Source: Clostridiales bacterium (GTDB taxonomy: Bacteria; Bacillota; Clostridia; Oscillospirales; Oscillospiraceae). From it: DNA of 64,000 nt. The position numbers were made by a program, and so were the translations under genes. The notes under the pieces are model-generated. The model saw nothing but the letters and a program-made list of their open reading frames with translations. It was not told where the DNA came from and did no database searches. The stretch covers positions 124,001 to 188,000 of the forward strand of contig JAJUHC010000001.1 of assembly GCA_029268065.1 (NCBI GenBank), read 5' to 3'. Within the stretch, counting starts at the first letter, position 1. Every line of letters starts with the position of its first letter. Positions 23,473 through 33,116 of this stretch are shown piece after piece.

Positions 23473-26400
23473 ATGTCTGAGCGTAAAATAACAAAGGTTC
23501 TCGCCGCGAACCGCGGCGAGATTGCTATCCGCATCTTCAGAGCATGCCACGACCTCGGAATACAGACGGTGGCGATGTATTCAAACGAGGATATGTACAG
23601 CCTTTTCAGGATAGCGGCGGACGAAGCGTATCTTATCGGACAGAACAAGAGCCCGCTTGGGGCATATCTCGATATCCCGTCCATAATTGAGCTTGCCAAG
23701 CGCCGCAGCGTAAGCGCCATACATCCGGGTTACGGCTTCCTCTCCGAAAACGCCGACTTTGCCCGTGCCTGCGAGGCCGCCGGCGTGAAGTTTATCGGTC
23801 CGCCGTCCGATGTGCTTGACAAAATGGGGGATAAGCTCGCGGCGAAGGCCATAGCGATAAGCTGCGGCGTTCCTGTTATTCCGGGCACGACCGAGCCGCT
23901 CAAGGATGCGAAGGAGGCCTTGGAAAAGGCTATATCCTTCGGATTTCCGGTCATTTTAAAGGCCGCAGGCGGAGGAGGAGGGCGCGGGATGCGCCTCTGC
24001 GACAGTCCGGAGGAAGTGGAGCCTGCTTTTAATCTCGTCAGGAGCGAGGCGAAAAAGGCCTTCGGCAACGACGAGATATTCATAGAAAAGTATCTTGTGG
24101 AGCCCAAGCATATCGAAGTGCAGATACTTGCCGACGAGCATGGCAACGTTGTGCACCTCGGCGAACGCGACTGCTCCCTTCAGCGCCGCTACCAGAAGGT
24201 CGTTGAGTTCGCCCCGGCCTTTTCGGTGCCGCGGGAGATCAGGGAAAAGCTGTATTCGGACGCGGTTAAAATCGCGAAGGCGGTCGGATACGTCAACGCC
24301 GGCACGGTTGAATTTCTCGTTGACAAATCCGGGGCGCACTACTTTATAGAAATGAACCCGCGGATACAGGTCGAGCACACCGTGACGGAGATGGTTACGG
24401 GAGTCGATATCGTGCGCGCGCAGGTGCTTATAGCCGAGGGCCATCCGCTGAGCCACCCGGAAATAGGTCTTGCAAGGCAGGAAGATCTCCGTATGAACGG
24501 CTATGCCATCCAGTGCCGTGTAACCACGGAGGATCCTTCCAACAACTTTGCGCCCGATACGGGCAAAATAACCTCCTACCGCTCCGGCGGCGGCTTCGGA
24601 GTGCGCCTTGACGGCGGCAACGCCGCGACCGGAGTTACCATATCGCCCTACTACGACTCGCTTCTGGTCAAGGTCACGGTCTGGGACAACACCTTCCCCG
24701 GCGTGTGCCGCAAGGCATCCCGTGCAATAAACGAGCTTCATATACGCGGGGTAAAAACAAACATACCCTTTGTAACGAACATTTTGCACAACCCGGTTTT
24801 TCTGGCCGCCGACTGTAACACGAAGTTCATCGACAATACGCCCGAGCTCTTTGAGTTCACCGGCTCCCGTGACCGCGCCACGCGGGCTCTGAAGTACATA
24901 GCCAACATTCAGGTGGGATACCCCGACATGGAGCGTCCGCAGTACAACGAGCCGCGCTATCCCGCCGCTAAGGCTGCTGCGCGCCCGGGCCTCAAGCAGC
25001 TTCTGGATTCCCAGGGACCGGATGCGGTGAAAAAATGGGTGCTGGAGCAGAAAAAGCTCCTGGTAACCGATACCACCATGCGCGACGCGCACCAGTCGCT
25101 CTTTTCCACCCGCATGAGGACACGCGACATGCTGATGGCCGCCGACGGCGTCGCCGACATACTCGCGGACTGCTTCTCGCTTGAAATGTGGGGCGGCGCG
25201 ACCTTCGACGTTTCCTACCGCTTCCTGCACGAATGCCCGTGGGAAAGGCTCGAACAGCTGCGCAGGAAGATTCCGAACATAATGTTCCAGATGCTGCTGC
25301 GCGGCGCGAATACCGTCGGCTACGCAAATTACCCCGACAACCTTGTGCGCGCCTTCATAGCCGAGTCGGCCAAGTCCGGCATAGACGTCTACCGCGTGTT
25401 CGACTCCTTAAACTGGATACCCGGAATGGAAATCGCGATAGAGGAGGTCATCAGGCAGGGGAAGATCTGCGAGGCGGCGGTCTGCTATACCGGCGACATT
25501 CTTGACCCGAGGCGCGATAAATACACCCTCAAATACTACGTCGATTTCGCCAAGGAAATGGAGCGACGCGGGGCCCACATACTCGGAATAAAGGATATGT
25601 CGGGGCTTCTCAAGCCCTATGCCGCGAAAAAGCTCGTATCCGTGCTCAAGCAGGAGATCGGAATCCCCATACACTTCCACACTCACGACACAAGCGGCAA
25701 CCAGATAGCCGCCCTTCTCATGGCCGCAGAGGCCGGGGTCGATATAGTTGACACGGCCACGGCGTCCATGTCCTCGCTGACGTCCCAGCCTTCGATGAGC
25801 TCTCTCGTAGCGGCGCTCGCAGGAACCGAGCGCGACACCGGGCTTGATCTGGACAGACTTCAGGAGCTCGACGACTACTGGGCTGACGTGCGCCTTCGCT
25901 ACGAAAAATTTGACAGCGGGCTGAAAAACCCGATGACCGAAATATACAAGTACGAGATACCAGGCGGACAGTATACCAATCTTTACCCGCAGGTCGTCTC
26001 GTTGGGGCTTGGCGAGCGCTTCGAAGAGATAAAGCAGACGTTCATCACCGTTAACGCCATGCTGGGGGACATCGTAAAGGTCACGCCCTCCTCTAAGATG
26101 GTCGGGGACCTAGCAATATTCATGGTGCAGAACGGTCTCACGCCTGAGAATATAGTCAAGAAGGGCGAGGCGCTTACATTCCCCGATTCAGTCGTCAGCT
26201 ACTTCAAGGGCATGATGGGACAGCCCGCGTGGGGCTTCCCGGAGGATATACAGCGCGTGGTCCTGAAGGGGGAAAAGCCGATAACCTGCCGGCCGGGGGA
26301 GCTGCTCCCGCCCGTCGATTTCGGCGCGGTGCGCGAGGAGCTGAAAAAATACAATCCAAACCCGCTTGAACGCGATGTGATCTCCTACTGCATCTATCCG

Positions 26401-26895
26401 AAGGTGGTTGCCGAGTTTTTCGAGCACAGCCACGAATACGGACTGATTTCGAATATGTCCAGCAACGTGTTCTTCAACGGAATGAATATCGGCGAGACGA
26501 CGCAAATATCCATAGAGGACGGAAAAACGCTCATCATAAAGTATCTCGGCCTCGGAGAGCGAAATGAGGACGGCACAAGAAGCGTGCATTTTGAGCTGAA
26601 CGGCATGCGCCGCGAGGTTTCGGTGCCGGATCCGGCCGTTGCGGACACGATAAGGCAGGTAACCATGGCGGATCCGTCCGACAAGAGCCAAGTCGGTTCC
26701 TCCATACCCGGAATGATATCCAAGCTCAACATAAAGCAGGGCGATAGAGTGGAGGAAAACCAGGTGATTGCAGTCATCGAGGCCATGAAGATGGAAACAA
26801 GCGTCGTGGCCCGCATGACGGGCACCGTGGACAGAGTGCTTGTTTCTGCCGGACAGACTGTCAAGGCCGGGGAGCTGCTCGCGGTAATCAAATAA
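23473..26895 (+). CDS. pyc: Pyruvate carboxylase
   Basis: 1140 residues, full length. Order: biotin carboxylase (about 1-455, with AAGGGGGRGMR glycine-rich ATP loop and EMNPRIQVEH), carboxyltransferase (about 530-800, starting TDTTMRDAHQS, with HFHTHDTSG metal ligands), the linker/tetramerisation region, and the biotinyl domain (about 1070-1140) with the EAMKMET biotinylation site. It makes oxaloacetate from pyruvate, bicarbonate and ATP. ATG at 23473 has GGAGG 11 bases upstream; an in-frame ATG at 23425 would add an unrelated hydrophobic leader. Monocistronic, with a terminator just downstream. Confidence 0.95.
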   Translation: MSERKITKVLAANRGEIAIRIFRACHDLGIQTVAMYSNEDMYSLFRIAADEAYLIGQNKSPLGAYLDIPSIIELAKRRSVSAIHPGYGFLSENADFARACEAAGVKFIGPPSDVLDKMGDKLAAKAIAISCGVPVIPGTTEPLKDAKEALEKAISFGFPVILKAAGGGGGRGMRLCDSPEEVEPAFNLVRSEAKKAFGNDEIFIEKYLVEPKHIEVQILADEHGNVVHLGERDCSLQRRYQKVVEFAPAFSVPREIREKLYSDAVKIAKAVGYVNAGTVEFLVDKSGAHYFIEMNPRIQVEHTVTEMVTGVDIVRAQVLIAEGHPLSHPEIGLARQEDLRMNGYAIQCRVTTEDPSNNFAPDTGKITSYRSGGGFGVRLDGGNAATGVTISPYYDSLLVKVTVWDNTFPGVCRKASRAINELHIRGVKTNIPFVTNILHNPVFLAADCNTKFIDNTPELFEFTGSRDRATRALKYIANIQVGYPDMERPQYNEPRYPAAKAAARPGLKQLLDSQGPDAVKKWVLEQKKLLVTDTTMRDAHQSLFSTRMRTRDMLMAADGVADILADCFSLEMWGGATFDVSYRFLHECPWERLEQLRRKIPNIMFQMLLRGANTVGYANYPDNLVRAFIAESAKSGIDVYRVFDSLNWIPGMEIAIEEVIRQGKICEAAVCYTGDILDPRRDKYTLKYYVDFAKEMERRGAHILGIKDMSGLLKPYAAKKLVSVLKQEIGIPIHFHTHDTSGNQIAALLMAAEAGVDIVDTATASMSSLTSQPSMSSLVAALAGTERDTGLDLDRLQELDDYWADVRLRYEKFDSGLKNPMTEIYKYEIPGGQYTNLYPQVVSLGLGERFEEIKQTFITVNAMLGDIVKVTPSSKMVGDLAIFMVQNGLTPENIVKKGEALTFPDSVVSYFKGMMGQPAWGFPEDIQRVVLKGEKPITCRPGELLPPVDFGAVREELKKYNPNPLERDVISYCIYPKVVAEFFEHSHEYGLISNMSSNVFFNGMNIGETTQISIEDGKTLIIKYLGLGERNEDGTRSVHFELNGMRREVSVPDPAVADTIRQVTMADPSDKSQVGSSIPGMISKLNIKQGDRVEENQVIAVIEAMKMETSVVARMTGTVDRVLVSAGQTVKAGELLAVIK

Positions 26896-26902
26896 TAAAC
26901 GC

Positions 26903-26943
26903 CAAGGGGCGTCGGACAATCTCCGTCGCCCCTTGATCTTTTT
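26903..26943 (+). terminator. Intrinsic terminator of pyc
   Basis: 13-bp stem with one T-T mismatch (26903-26915 with 26923-26935), 7-base loop, then a five-T run. Confidence 0.8.
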
Positions 26944-27173
26944 GCGGAATCGCACTGAAAAACAGGCGGGATACGAGAGGAGTGTGCGGTTTTGCAGACA
27001 CCCCCGCAACATTTTTCTACGCCCGAAAGCGCGATTGACAGCCTTTGTTCTGACAATAAAAAATATTTTTATATAAAACTGTGGCGTAATAATATAATAT
27101 ATCATATAATAAATAGCGTGCGTCTATTTAAACAGGATTTATTATACTTATATCATTACGAGGAGGAACACAA

Positions 27174-28250
27174 ATGATCCCCAAATTTGATTCCAAAGAA
27201 CTTGAGGTCGTAGCCAAGCTGCCGGGCAGGATGGGAGCTCCGGAAAATCTTATTTATAATTTCCCCGTAACCCCGCGTGAGGGCATGCTCGCCATGTACC
27301 AGAGAAAACCTATCTGGCAGATTACGAACGTCGAGAATATGAGCTTCAATCCCCGCGTAATTCCCGACAACGTAGCGCGCGCATTTGTCCTCGAGGCGGT
27401 TCCGTTCCCGATCGAGAAGGTCGGAGGAAAAGACATGTTCGGCCTCGACTGGGAATACATTCCTACCGTCGGCGGCTCCATAGTCCGTCCCGGCAAGCCC
27501 TTCCTCTCCGATGCCAACGAGTGGTACGATAAGCTCAAGTGGCCCGATATAAATTCCTGGGACTGGAAGGGAAGCTATGAAATCAACAAGGGTTACCTTA
27601 AAAAGGGGAGATTTGTGTCAACCTGGCTTTTCACCGGCTGGTTCGAAAGGCTGATTTCCTTTATGGACTTCGAGGCCGCTATCCTTGCAATGGTTGACGA
27701 GGAGCAGGTGGACGCCGTCAAGGAGCTCTTCTTCAGGCTTACGGATCTCTACATAAAGATTGCGGACAAGCTCCTCGAGGATTATCCCGAGATCGACTGC
27801 TTCTACATCCACGACGACTGGGGTTCCCAGAGGGAGACCTTCTTCAGCCCCAGCGTTGTTGAAGAGGTACTGGTTCCGCCTATCAGGAAGTTCAACGATT
27901 ATGTGCATTCAAAGGGCAGAATTGCCGAATTCCACAGCTGCGGACAGCTCTTCAAGCAGGTTCCGAACATGATTGCCTGCGGCTTCGACGCATGGGCCGG
28001 ACAGCCGATGAACGACACGGTCAAGATATACGAGCTTTACGGCGACAAGATGATAATCGGAGTCATTCCCGAGATACCTGACGTCATGTCGCTCAGCGAG
28101 GACGAGATGAGAGCGGCCGCCCGCGAATTCGTCGCAAAGTTCTGCAATCCCGACAAGCCCTGCATTGTGAACTCCAACTTCAGGGCGTATCCCGCGCCCT
28201 TCCGCGAGGAGCTCTACATAGCCTCCCGCAAGAAGTTCTCAGGAGAATAA
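27174..28250 (+). CDS. URO-D superfamily protein (corrinoid-type methyltransferase homologue) 1
   Basis: 358 residues of the uroporphyrinogen decarboxylase fold. It carries the EFHSCGQLF segment (His-x-Cys-Gly), the zinc-binding motif of MtaA/CmuA-type methylcobamide:CoM and O-demethylase-type methyltransferases, and a conserved IHDDWGSQ strand; haem enzymes of the superfamily lack the zinc motif. AGGAGG lies 7 bases before ATG. No corrinoid protein or reductive activator is in the window, so the methyl donor is unknown. A second homologue at 29114 lies on the opposite strand and shares the domain order. It may demethylate a methoxylated or methylamine-type substrate. Confidence 0.8.
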   Translation: MIPKFDSKELEVVAKLPGRMGAPENLIYNFPVTPREGMLAMYQRKPIWQITNVENMSFNPRVIPDNVARAFVLEAVPFPIEKVGGKDMFGLDWEYIPTVGGSIVRPGKPFLSDANEWYDKLKWPDINSWDWKGSYEINKGYLKKGRFVSTWLFTGWFERLISFMDFEAAILAMVDEEQVDAVKELFFRLTDLYIKIADKLLEDYPEIDCFYIHDDWGSQRETFFSPSVVEEVLVPPIRKFNDYVHSKGRIAEFHSCGQLFKQVPNMIACGFDAWAGQPMNDTVKIYELYGDKMIIGVIPEIPDVMSLSEDEMRAAAREFVAKFCNPDKPCIVNSNFRAYPAPFREELYIASRKKFSGE

Positions 28251-28263
28251 GCCGCAGTAACTT

Positions 28264-28299
28264 ACGGTCGTGCGCGTCCGCGCACGACCGTTTCCTTTT
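28264..28299 (+). terminator. Intrinsic terminator
   Basis: Perfect 12-bp stem (28264-28275 with 28280-28291), 4-base loop, followed by TTTCCTTTT. Ends the first URO-D gene. Confidence 0.8.
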
Positions 28300-28331
28300 G
28301 CAAAACGCTCGGCTGAAAGCTTTGTATTCCG

Positions 28332-28685
28332 TTAACCGTTCCTGTTCCCTGAGATGTAGTTTTCAACTGAACTTATGACGGATTCCAAAAAGGATTCTTC
28401 CCCGAGTGTGTTGATTTTAAAGAACACGGCCTGGCTTCCGCCGGAGGTGATGGCGGACACATACAGGTCGTCCCCCTTCCCGGCGACGGTGATATTCAGG
28501 CTGACCCTGTTGCCGCCGATCATGCTGTAACGCTCGTAGACCCGAACGGAAACGCGGATCTGATCGATGTTTATGTCGCTTCCATCCTCAAGGCTTGCGG
28601 AAATGCTCCCTTCGGTTATGTCGTTATGCAGCCAGGACAGGAGTTCATCAAAATTCCCACTCAATCTGTTTTCATATTTCGCCAT
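28332..28685 (-). CDS. Small protein, DUF6054-like
   Basis: About 117 residues, soluble, no cysteines. The central stretch (VRVYERYSMIGGNRVSLNI, then SAITSGGSQAVFFKINT) matches what I recall of DUF6054, a small family of Clostridia with unknown function. ATG at 28685 is chosen because GAAGAGG precedes it; an in-frame TTG at 28703 overlaps that site. It stands alone between a terminator and the hairpin repeat. Confidence 0.65.
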   Translation of the reverse strand: MAKYENRLSGNFDELLSWLHNDITEGSISASLEDGSDINIDQIRVSVRVYERYSMIGGNRVSLNITVAGKGDDLYVSAITSGGSQAVFFKINTLGEESFLESVISSVENYISGNRNG

Positions 28686-28809
28686 CGGATTACCTCTTCC
28701 CAAAAGTGATATTTGAACGATCCCAGGTTCATTTTAACAAAAATGTATACATAAAGCAAGAGACCGCGCCTGAGATGAAATCAGCTCACGGCAGGTTTAC
28801 GGTACGATG

Positions 28810-28843
28810 AAGGCCTCCGCAGTGTACGATCTGCGGAGGCCTT
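28810..28843. repeat. 34-base hairpin repeat, copy 1
   Basis: Stem arms 28810-28822 and 28831-28843 (13 bp) around an 8-base loop. An identical 34-base copy lies at 29039-29072; the two flank the mosaic repeat between them. Confidence 0.85.
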
Positions 28844-28846
28844 TCG

Positions 28847-28986
28847 AGCGTGTCGAAAAAGTATTTCGACACGCTTCAAGGGGGTATCCAATACCCCCTT
28901 GATACGAGCCTCACGGCTCGATACCCCCGGTCGCGCACAATTGCGCGGTATAATGTATTTTTCCGGCGTACACGCCGCCGGAAAAA
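28847..28986. repeat. Mosaic hairpin repeat element, copy A
   Basis: A chain of adjacent hairpins: 28847-28858/28864-28875 (12 bp), 28876-28887/28891-28902 (12 bp), 28905-28910/28915-28920 (6 bp), a CGCGCA/TGCGCG pair, and an 11-bp TTTTTCCGGCG/CGCCGGAAAAA stem ending at 28986. Bases 28868-28935 are identical to 47925-47992, and 28942-28986 match 48104-48148 with two differences. No ORF here has a ribosome binding site. The whole gene-free region 28686-29113 is otherwise featureless. Confidence 0.8.
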
Positions 28987-29038
28987 CGATTTTAAACTGT
29001 TATAGCATTTTTGATTTTAAGTCTTGTGACAGTCTGGG

Positions 29039-29072
29039 AAGGCCTCCGCAGTGTACGATCTGCGGAGGCCTT
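29039..29072. repeat. 34-base hairpin repeat, copy 2
   Basis: Identical to 28810-28843. On the plus strand it is followed by a TTTTT run, so it could terminate transcription rightwards. Confidence 0.85.
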
Positions 29073-29113
29073 CCGTTTTTGTGAGGATATGCAAGAAAAC
29101 CTAAAATGGCGGT

Positions 29114-30151
29114 TCAATCGTTGTACTTCGCGTATTCTCTGCGGCTCAGCTCGTAAAGACATTCGGCAAACTTCTTGTTTGAAGTGCCGCCCTGGATAAT
29201 CACGCCGCCGTCCTTCGCGATTTCCATGAACTTGGCTGCGGCGGCGCGTATTTCCGCGTCCGAGGCATCCTCGGAAAGCTCGGGCGCGGGGAGCGTCCAG
29301 ATGAGCTTGTCTCCGTAGGTCGCCTTGAGCTTGAGCTTGTCGTTCAGCTCCTGCCCGCCCCAGGAGTCCATCCCGGCCTCGATCATAACCTGGACAAAGG
29401 GCTCCACAAACCCGCAGCAGTGGAAGTCGAAGTATATGCCGCGCTTATGGCAGGATTCGACCACTCGCTTTATGTAGGGCAGGATCATTTCCCGCAGAGT
29501 CTCGATTTTAAAGAAGGGGGCGCGCTGGGAGCCCCAGTCGTCGTGGAAGTTGAGAGCGCCAATGTCAAAATACTTTTTCAGGCATTCGATTTCCTGATCG
29601 TAAATCTCGCAAAGCCTGTTGAAGAGCCTGTGCACGCCTTCCTGCTGCTCCTCGTCCACGAGAGCTATCGCAGCCGCCTCAAAGTCGAGGAAGGAAATGA
29701 GGCGCTCAAAAAATCCGCAGGTTATGTTGCCGAGGGCCATGCGCGTCGGATCCTTCTTTGCCTTCATGCTTTCGGAGCAGCCCGCCCAGTCCCAGGAGAG
29801 CACATCCACTTCCTTAACATACTTCTCCCACTCGTTTATGTCCGGTACGGTGGGGTTGCCGGGCTTGACGATGGAGCCTCTGACAACGGGAACATAGGTC
29901 CATTCGATACCGAACATATCGCGTCCGCCCTCAGGCGCGCGCGAAGCTATGTCGGGCATGCACTGGGGTCTGATATAGTTTAATTCGCCGCAGAGCCCGG
30001 GAACCCAGTAAGGCATTTTCTTCTGGTAAAGAAGCTCCATGTTGCGCCTCGGAGTCACGGGACCCGCAAATTTCTGGAATGTTGTGCCGAATATGCCGGG
30101 AACGGTTACCGCGTTTTTTATTTCATCTTGATGAAAATCAGGTCTGCTCAC
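29114..30151 (-). CDS. URO-D superfamily protein (corrinoid-type methyltransferase homologue) 2
   Basis: About 345 residues, a clear homologue of the protein at 27174: shared segments include LLYQKKMPYW, GKD/GRDMFGIEWTYVP, FERLISFLDFEAA, FHDDWGSQRAPFF and a zinc-type FHCCG motif. The GTG at 30151 is chosen because GGGGGA lies 7 bases upstream and the N-terminus then aligns with its homologue; upstream in-frame ATGs lack a site. It faces homologue 1 across the hairpin repeat rather than being a tandem copy. Substrate unknown; the two differ enough to suggest different substrates or subunits. Confidence 0.8.
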   Translation of the reverse strand: MSRPDFHQDEIKNAVTVPGIFGTTFQKFAGPVTPRRNMELLYQKKMPYWVPGLCGELNYIRPQCMPDIASRAPEGGRDMFGIEWTYVPVVRGSIVKPGNPTVPDINEWEKYVKEVDVLSWDWAGCSESMKAKKDPTRMALGNITCGFFERLISFLDFEAAAIALVDEEQQEGVHRLFNRLCEIYDQEIECLKKYFDIGALNFHDDWGSQRAPFFKIETLREMILPYIKRVVESCHKRGIYFDFHCCGFVEPFVQVMIEAGMDSWGGQELNDKLKLKATYGDKLIWTLPAPELSEDASDAEIRAAAAKFMEIAKDGGVIIQGGTSNKKFAECLYELSRREYAKYND

Positions 30152-30296
30152 TGTATATTCCCCCATTAATGAATTGTGTTTATTTCCATTAATGAGTATA
30201 TTAAATATGTCGGCATCATTCAATAGAGTATTTAGGGTTGTTTTGTAAAATGTTATTATTTTTCGTTTTACACAGTGTTTTTTTAATGTTTAGTCT

Positions 30297-31244
30297 TCAA
30301 ACCTTATCAAGAAGATGACCGTAGCCCTCCTTTTCCATGTCTTCCTTGGGGACAAAGCGGAGAGCGGCGCTGTTTATGCAGTAGCGCAGCCCGCCCCTGT
30401 CGAGGGGACCGTCCTCAAAGACGTGCCCCAGATGCGAGTCGCCCTTTCTGCTCCTGACCTCCGTTCTTATCATAGAGTAGGAGCTATCCTCTCTTTCGCA
30501 CAGGGCGTCGGGTGATAAAGGCTTTGAAAAGCTAGGCCAGCCGCAGGAGGAAAGGAACTTGTCCCTGGAAGAAAAGAGGGGCTCTCCGGTTATTATGTCA
30601 ACATAGATGCCGTCCGCAAAGTGATCCCAGTATTCGTTCTCAAAGGGAGGCTCGGTCGCGTTCCTCTGAGTCACGTCAAACTGAAGCTTTGTCAGAACTC
30701 TTTTGAGGAGCTCGGCTTCGGGACTTGGAAAATCCGAAGGCTCCGGGATCGCTTCGGCGGCTTTTTTGATTTTCTGGATGCCTATGTGGCAGTATCCGCC
30801 AGGATTCCTGTCAAGGTAATTTTGGTGATATTCCTCGGCGGGGAAAAAGTTCATAAGCGGCGCCACCTCCACCGCAACGGGCTTATCAAGCCCGCTCTGA
30901 AGCCTTTCTACCGCCTCTGATATGCTCTGCAAATCCGCGTCATCCGTATAATATATTCCCGTTCTGTACTGAACGCCGATGTCCCAGCCCTGGCGGTTCA
31001 GAGAGGTCGGGTCGATGGCCTCAAAATAAAGTCTCAAAAGGAATTTAAGTGGAAGTACGTTTTCGTTGTACTCGACTTTAACGGCCTCGGCATGACCGGT
31101 ATTATTGTAGCAGACGTCCTCGTAGCTGGGATTTTCAGTTCTGCCGTTTGCGTATCCCACGAGGGTGGACCTTACGCCGCGTATCATTTTGATATATTTT
31201 TCGAGACCCCAGAAACAACCGCCGGCAAGATATATTTCAGCCAT
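30297..31244 (-). CDS. msrAB: Peptide methionine sulfoxide reductase MsrA-MsrB fusion
   Basis: 315 residues. MsrA domain (about 1-160) has the catalytic GGCFWG at the N-terminus; MsrB domain (about 180-310) has the catalytic Cys in [11 protein letters not shown]. The MsrB part lacks the usual CxxC zinc pairs (GEPLFSS where zinc forms have CxxCG). No signal peptide, so it repairs cytoplasmic proteins, reducing both S and R sulfoxides. GAGG lies 7 bases before ATG. Confidence 0.93.
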   Translation of the reverse strand: MAEIYLAGGCFWGLEKYIKMIRGVRSTLVGYANGRTENPSYEDVCYNNTGHAEAVKVEYNENVLPLKFLLRLYFEAIDPTSLNRQGWDIGVQYRTGIYYTDDADLQSISEAVERLQSGLDKPVAVEVAPLMNFFPAEEYHQNYLDRNPGGYCHIGIQKIKKAAEAIPEPSDFPSPEAELLKRVLTKLQFDVTQRNATEPPFENEYWDHFADGIYVDIITGEPLFSSRDKFLSSCGWPSFSKPLSPDALCEREDSSYSMIRTEVRSRKGDSHLGHVFEDGPLDRGGLRYCINSAALRFVPKEDMEKEGYGHLLDKV

Positions 31245-31325
31245 AGCATCACCTCGTATACTTTTTAGACAGTTTATTAATTATTATACGGTTTAAGGCG
31301 GAAAAATAAAAGAATTATTATCAAA

Positions 31326-31355
31326 ACAGGAACCCTGTTTTCTCAGAGTTCCTGT
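31326..31355 (-). terminator. Terminator of the copper-amine-oxidase-like gene
   Basis: An 11-bp stem with one mismatch (31327-31337 with 31344-31354), followed on the minus strand by a four-T run and AT-rich DNA. Confidence 0.65.
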
Positions 31356-31377
31356 AAGATGGTTCCATTATAAGGAC

Positions 31378-32805
31378 TTATCTGCTCTTGCCTGACTGGA
31401 TTTTAAAATAGTCTTCAAAGCTGTATATTTTTCCGGTTTCAGGTTTGGAGGCGGCCTTTTCCGATGCGTCTTCTGTCATCAGCATGTCGAGCCTCATTTT
31501 TGCATTCATGGAGGAGCTTGAAATACCATAATTCACTTCAAAATAATTACCGGGCTTCATAACGGAAGATACCTCGACGACAGCGCCCGATACGACGGTT
31601 TTCTGCTTAAGATTGTACGAAAGGACCTTCTCCCCGATTATCGTAATTGAAAAGCTGTACTCATTGGCAATACCGTTTTCGTTCGTTTTATAAGATGTGG
31701 TATAAGTATTGCCCTCCTTTGCAAAGGATTCGTCGCTGTAACAGACGTTAAGCTGTTTGAACAGAGCCAGCGCTTTTGAGAGGGAAGCCTTGCTGTAAAG
31801 CTTCTGCGAGCAAAGAAGCTCTCTTATGTAATCCTCGAAGCTGTCGTTAAAAACGATGAAATTATAGCCCGGCAGTACGCTGGAGAAAGGCACAGAGATC
31901 CAGGCGCTGCTTTCCATTCCGGAACTCTCGAATAAATAGGGAGACTGAATGTAGGCGCAGCGCTCGGAATAATTCAAAATACATTTCAGCTCAATGTCCT
32001 TCAGCTTGGCAAGGTCTTTTGCGCTTTCGTCGCTTCCGGTATTCATGGCCTCAAGCAGGGAGCTGAAATCATATTTCAGATTCATATTCAAAGCGTCCTT
32101 GCTCGAAGTGCCGGTGTAGCTTGCGGATACTTTTAGGGGATCTGCCGCTTCGGAGGAGACGGACATATCGCATGTTCCGCTCAGCCTGTATGATACCTTT
32201 TCGGACCTGCCGATTTTTATGTATTTGTCCATGACGGTGTAGTGCGCGCCGCTGCTCCTGATTAATCCTTCTGCGTCCAATATCAGAACCGTCTGCTCAG
32301 AATGGCTCCAGCCAACGCAGCAGCCCATGGCCGACGCCGCTTCACGGACGGGTACCATCATCTGCTCCCCCTTAATGTAGGGCGCATTGCTCAATTTGAC
32401 CGAAGAGACTCCGCCCTTGCCGCTTATCGTCAGGGTATCCGAGCCTGCCTTGAATTCAAGAGCCGTATCGTAACGCGAACACCTTGCGGAATGAGTCGCC
32501 TCGTCATATGCGGTATTCGCGCCAAGCGCCTCAAAAAAGCTGTCCAGCGGGACAAACACACTGTCGTTATACCATTCAGGCTTTGCATTTCCGAAGTCAA
32601 CAGGCTTTTCTCCGACCATTACGCCGATTTCCGACGGCAGGTTTTCCGCGTCGGCCGGGTAGTCCGCAAGCGCTCCGGTATCTATGCCAACCGTTTCCGT
32701 GCCAGCCTGCAAAGGCTGTGTCGCCGCGAGCGAGCCGGTGACGCACATCGCCAGCATAAGCGCGGCGGTAACGCAGGACAGCAGGATTTTGCTTAATCTT
32801 CTCAC
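31378..32805 (-). CDS. Exported protein with copper-amine-oxidase N-terminal (stalk) domains
   Basis: About 475 residues. A signal peptide occupies the first 30 residues. Residues about 50-175 carry the copper_amine_oxidN1 pattern (FVPLDSFFEALGANTAYD; MMVPVREAASAMGC), a non-catalytic domain common on Clostridia surface proteins. The remaining 280 residues are an unrecognised beta-rich region. GTG at 32805 is chosen because CTGGAGG lies 7 bases upstream and the signal peptide then begins with RRLSK. Probably secreted or surface-bound. Confidence 0.75.
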   Translation of the reverse strand: MRRLSKILLSCVTAALMLAMCVTGSLAATQPLQAGTETVGIDTGALADYPADAENLPSEIGVMVGEKPVDFGNAKPEWYNDSVFVPLDSFFEALGANTAYDEATHSARCSRYDTALEFKAGSDTLTISGKGGVSSVKLSNAPYIKGEQMMVPVREAASAMGCCVGWSHSEQTVLILDAEGLIRSSGAHYTVMDKYIKIGRSEKVSYRLSGTCDMSVSSEAADPLKVSASYTGTSSKDALNMNLKYDFSSLLEAMNTGSDESAKDLAKLKDIELKCILNYSERCAYIQSPYLFESSGMESSAWISVPFSSVLPGYNFIVFNDSFEDYIRELLCSQKLYSKASLSKALALFKQLNVCYSDESFAKEGNTYTTSYKTNENGIANEYSFSITIIGEKVLSYNLKQKTVVSGAVVEVSSVMKPGNYFEVNYGISSSSMNAKMRLDMLMTEDASEKAASKPETGKIYSFEDYFKIQSGKSR

Positions 32806-33116
32806 TATAATACCTCCAGAGTTTTGAAATAAGGACAGTATAATCAAAATGTAAGGATGTGTAAAGAGTTAATACGCTACTTCTTTTGCAAAATATTCCT
32901 ATGTACCGGTTGGCTGAAGAGAGAAATTTCTGAAACAAAAAATTCTCCCGGCTATGGAAAAATGGTTTATTTTGTTTTATAATGAAGCTATATGATCTGC
33001 TAAATTTACATAATCTTCATGCAAATCCGAAAATATCTTATAAAATTATTCTAGTTTCTTTTCTGTGCGGAAATCTGCTCGATATCCGGCGCATAAAGAC
33101 AGAAAGGCGGGGTTTT

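Noticed and set aside
23956-25230. 424-residue frame opposite pyruvate carboxylase
   Set aside because: Mirror of the conserved pyc codons; no motif of its own.
28847-29072. Hairpin array as a CRISPR
   Set aside because: Units are different hairpins without regular spacers; only one short unit is repeated twice.
28899-29084. Short frame beginning MIRASRLDTPGR, also found at 47956
   Set aside because: Appears twice only because it lies in the repeated hairpin DNA; no ribosome binding site.
32978-32983. TATAAT before the SLH gene as a full promoter
   Set aside because: No acceptable -35 at normal spacing, so not listed as a promoter.
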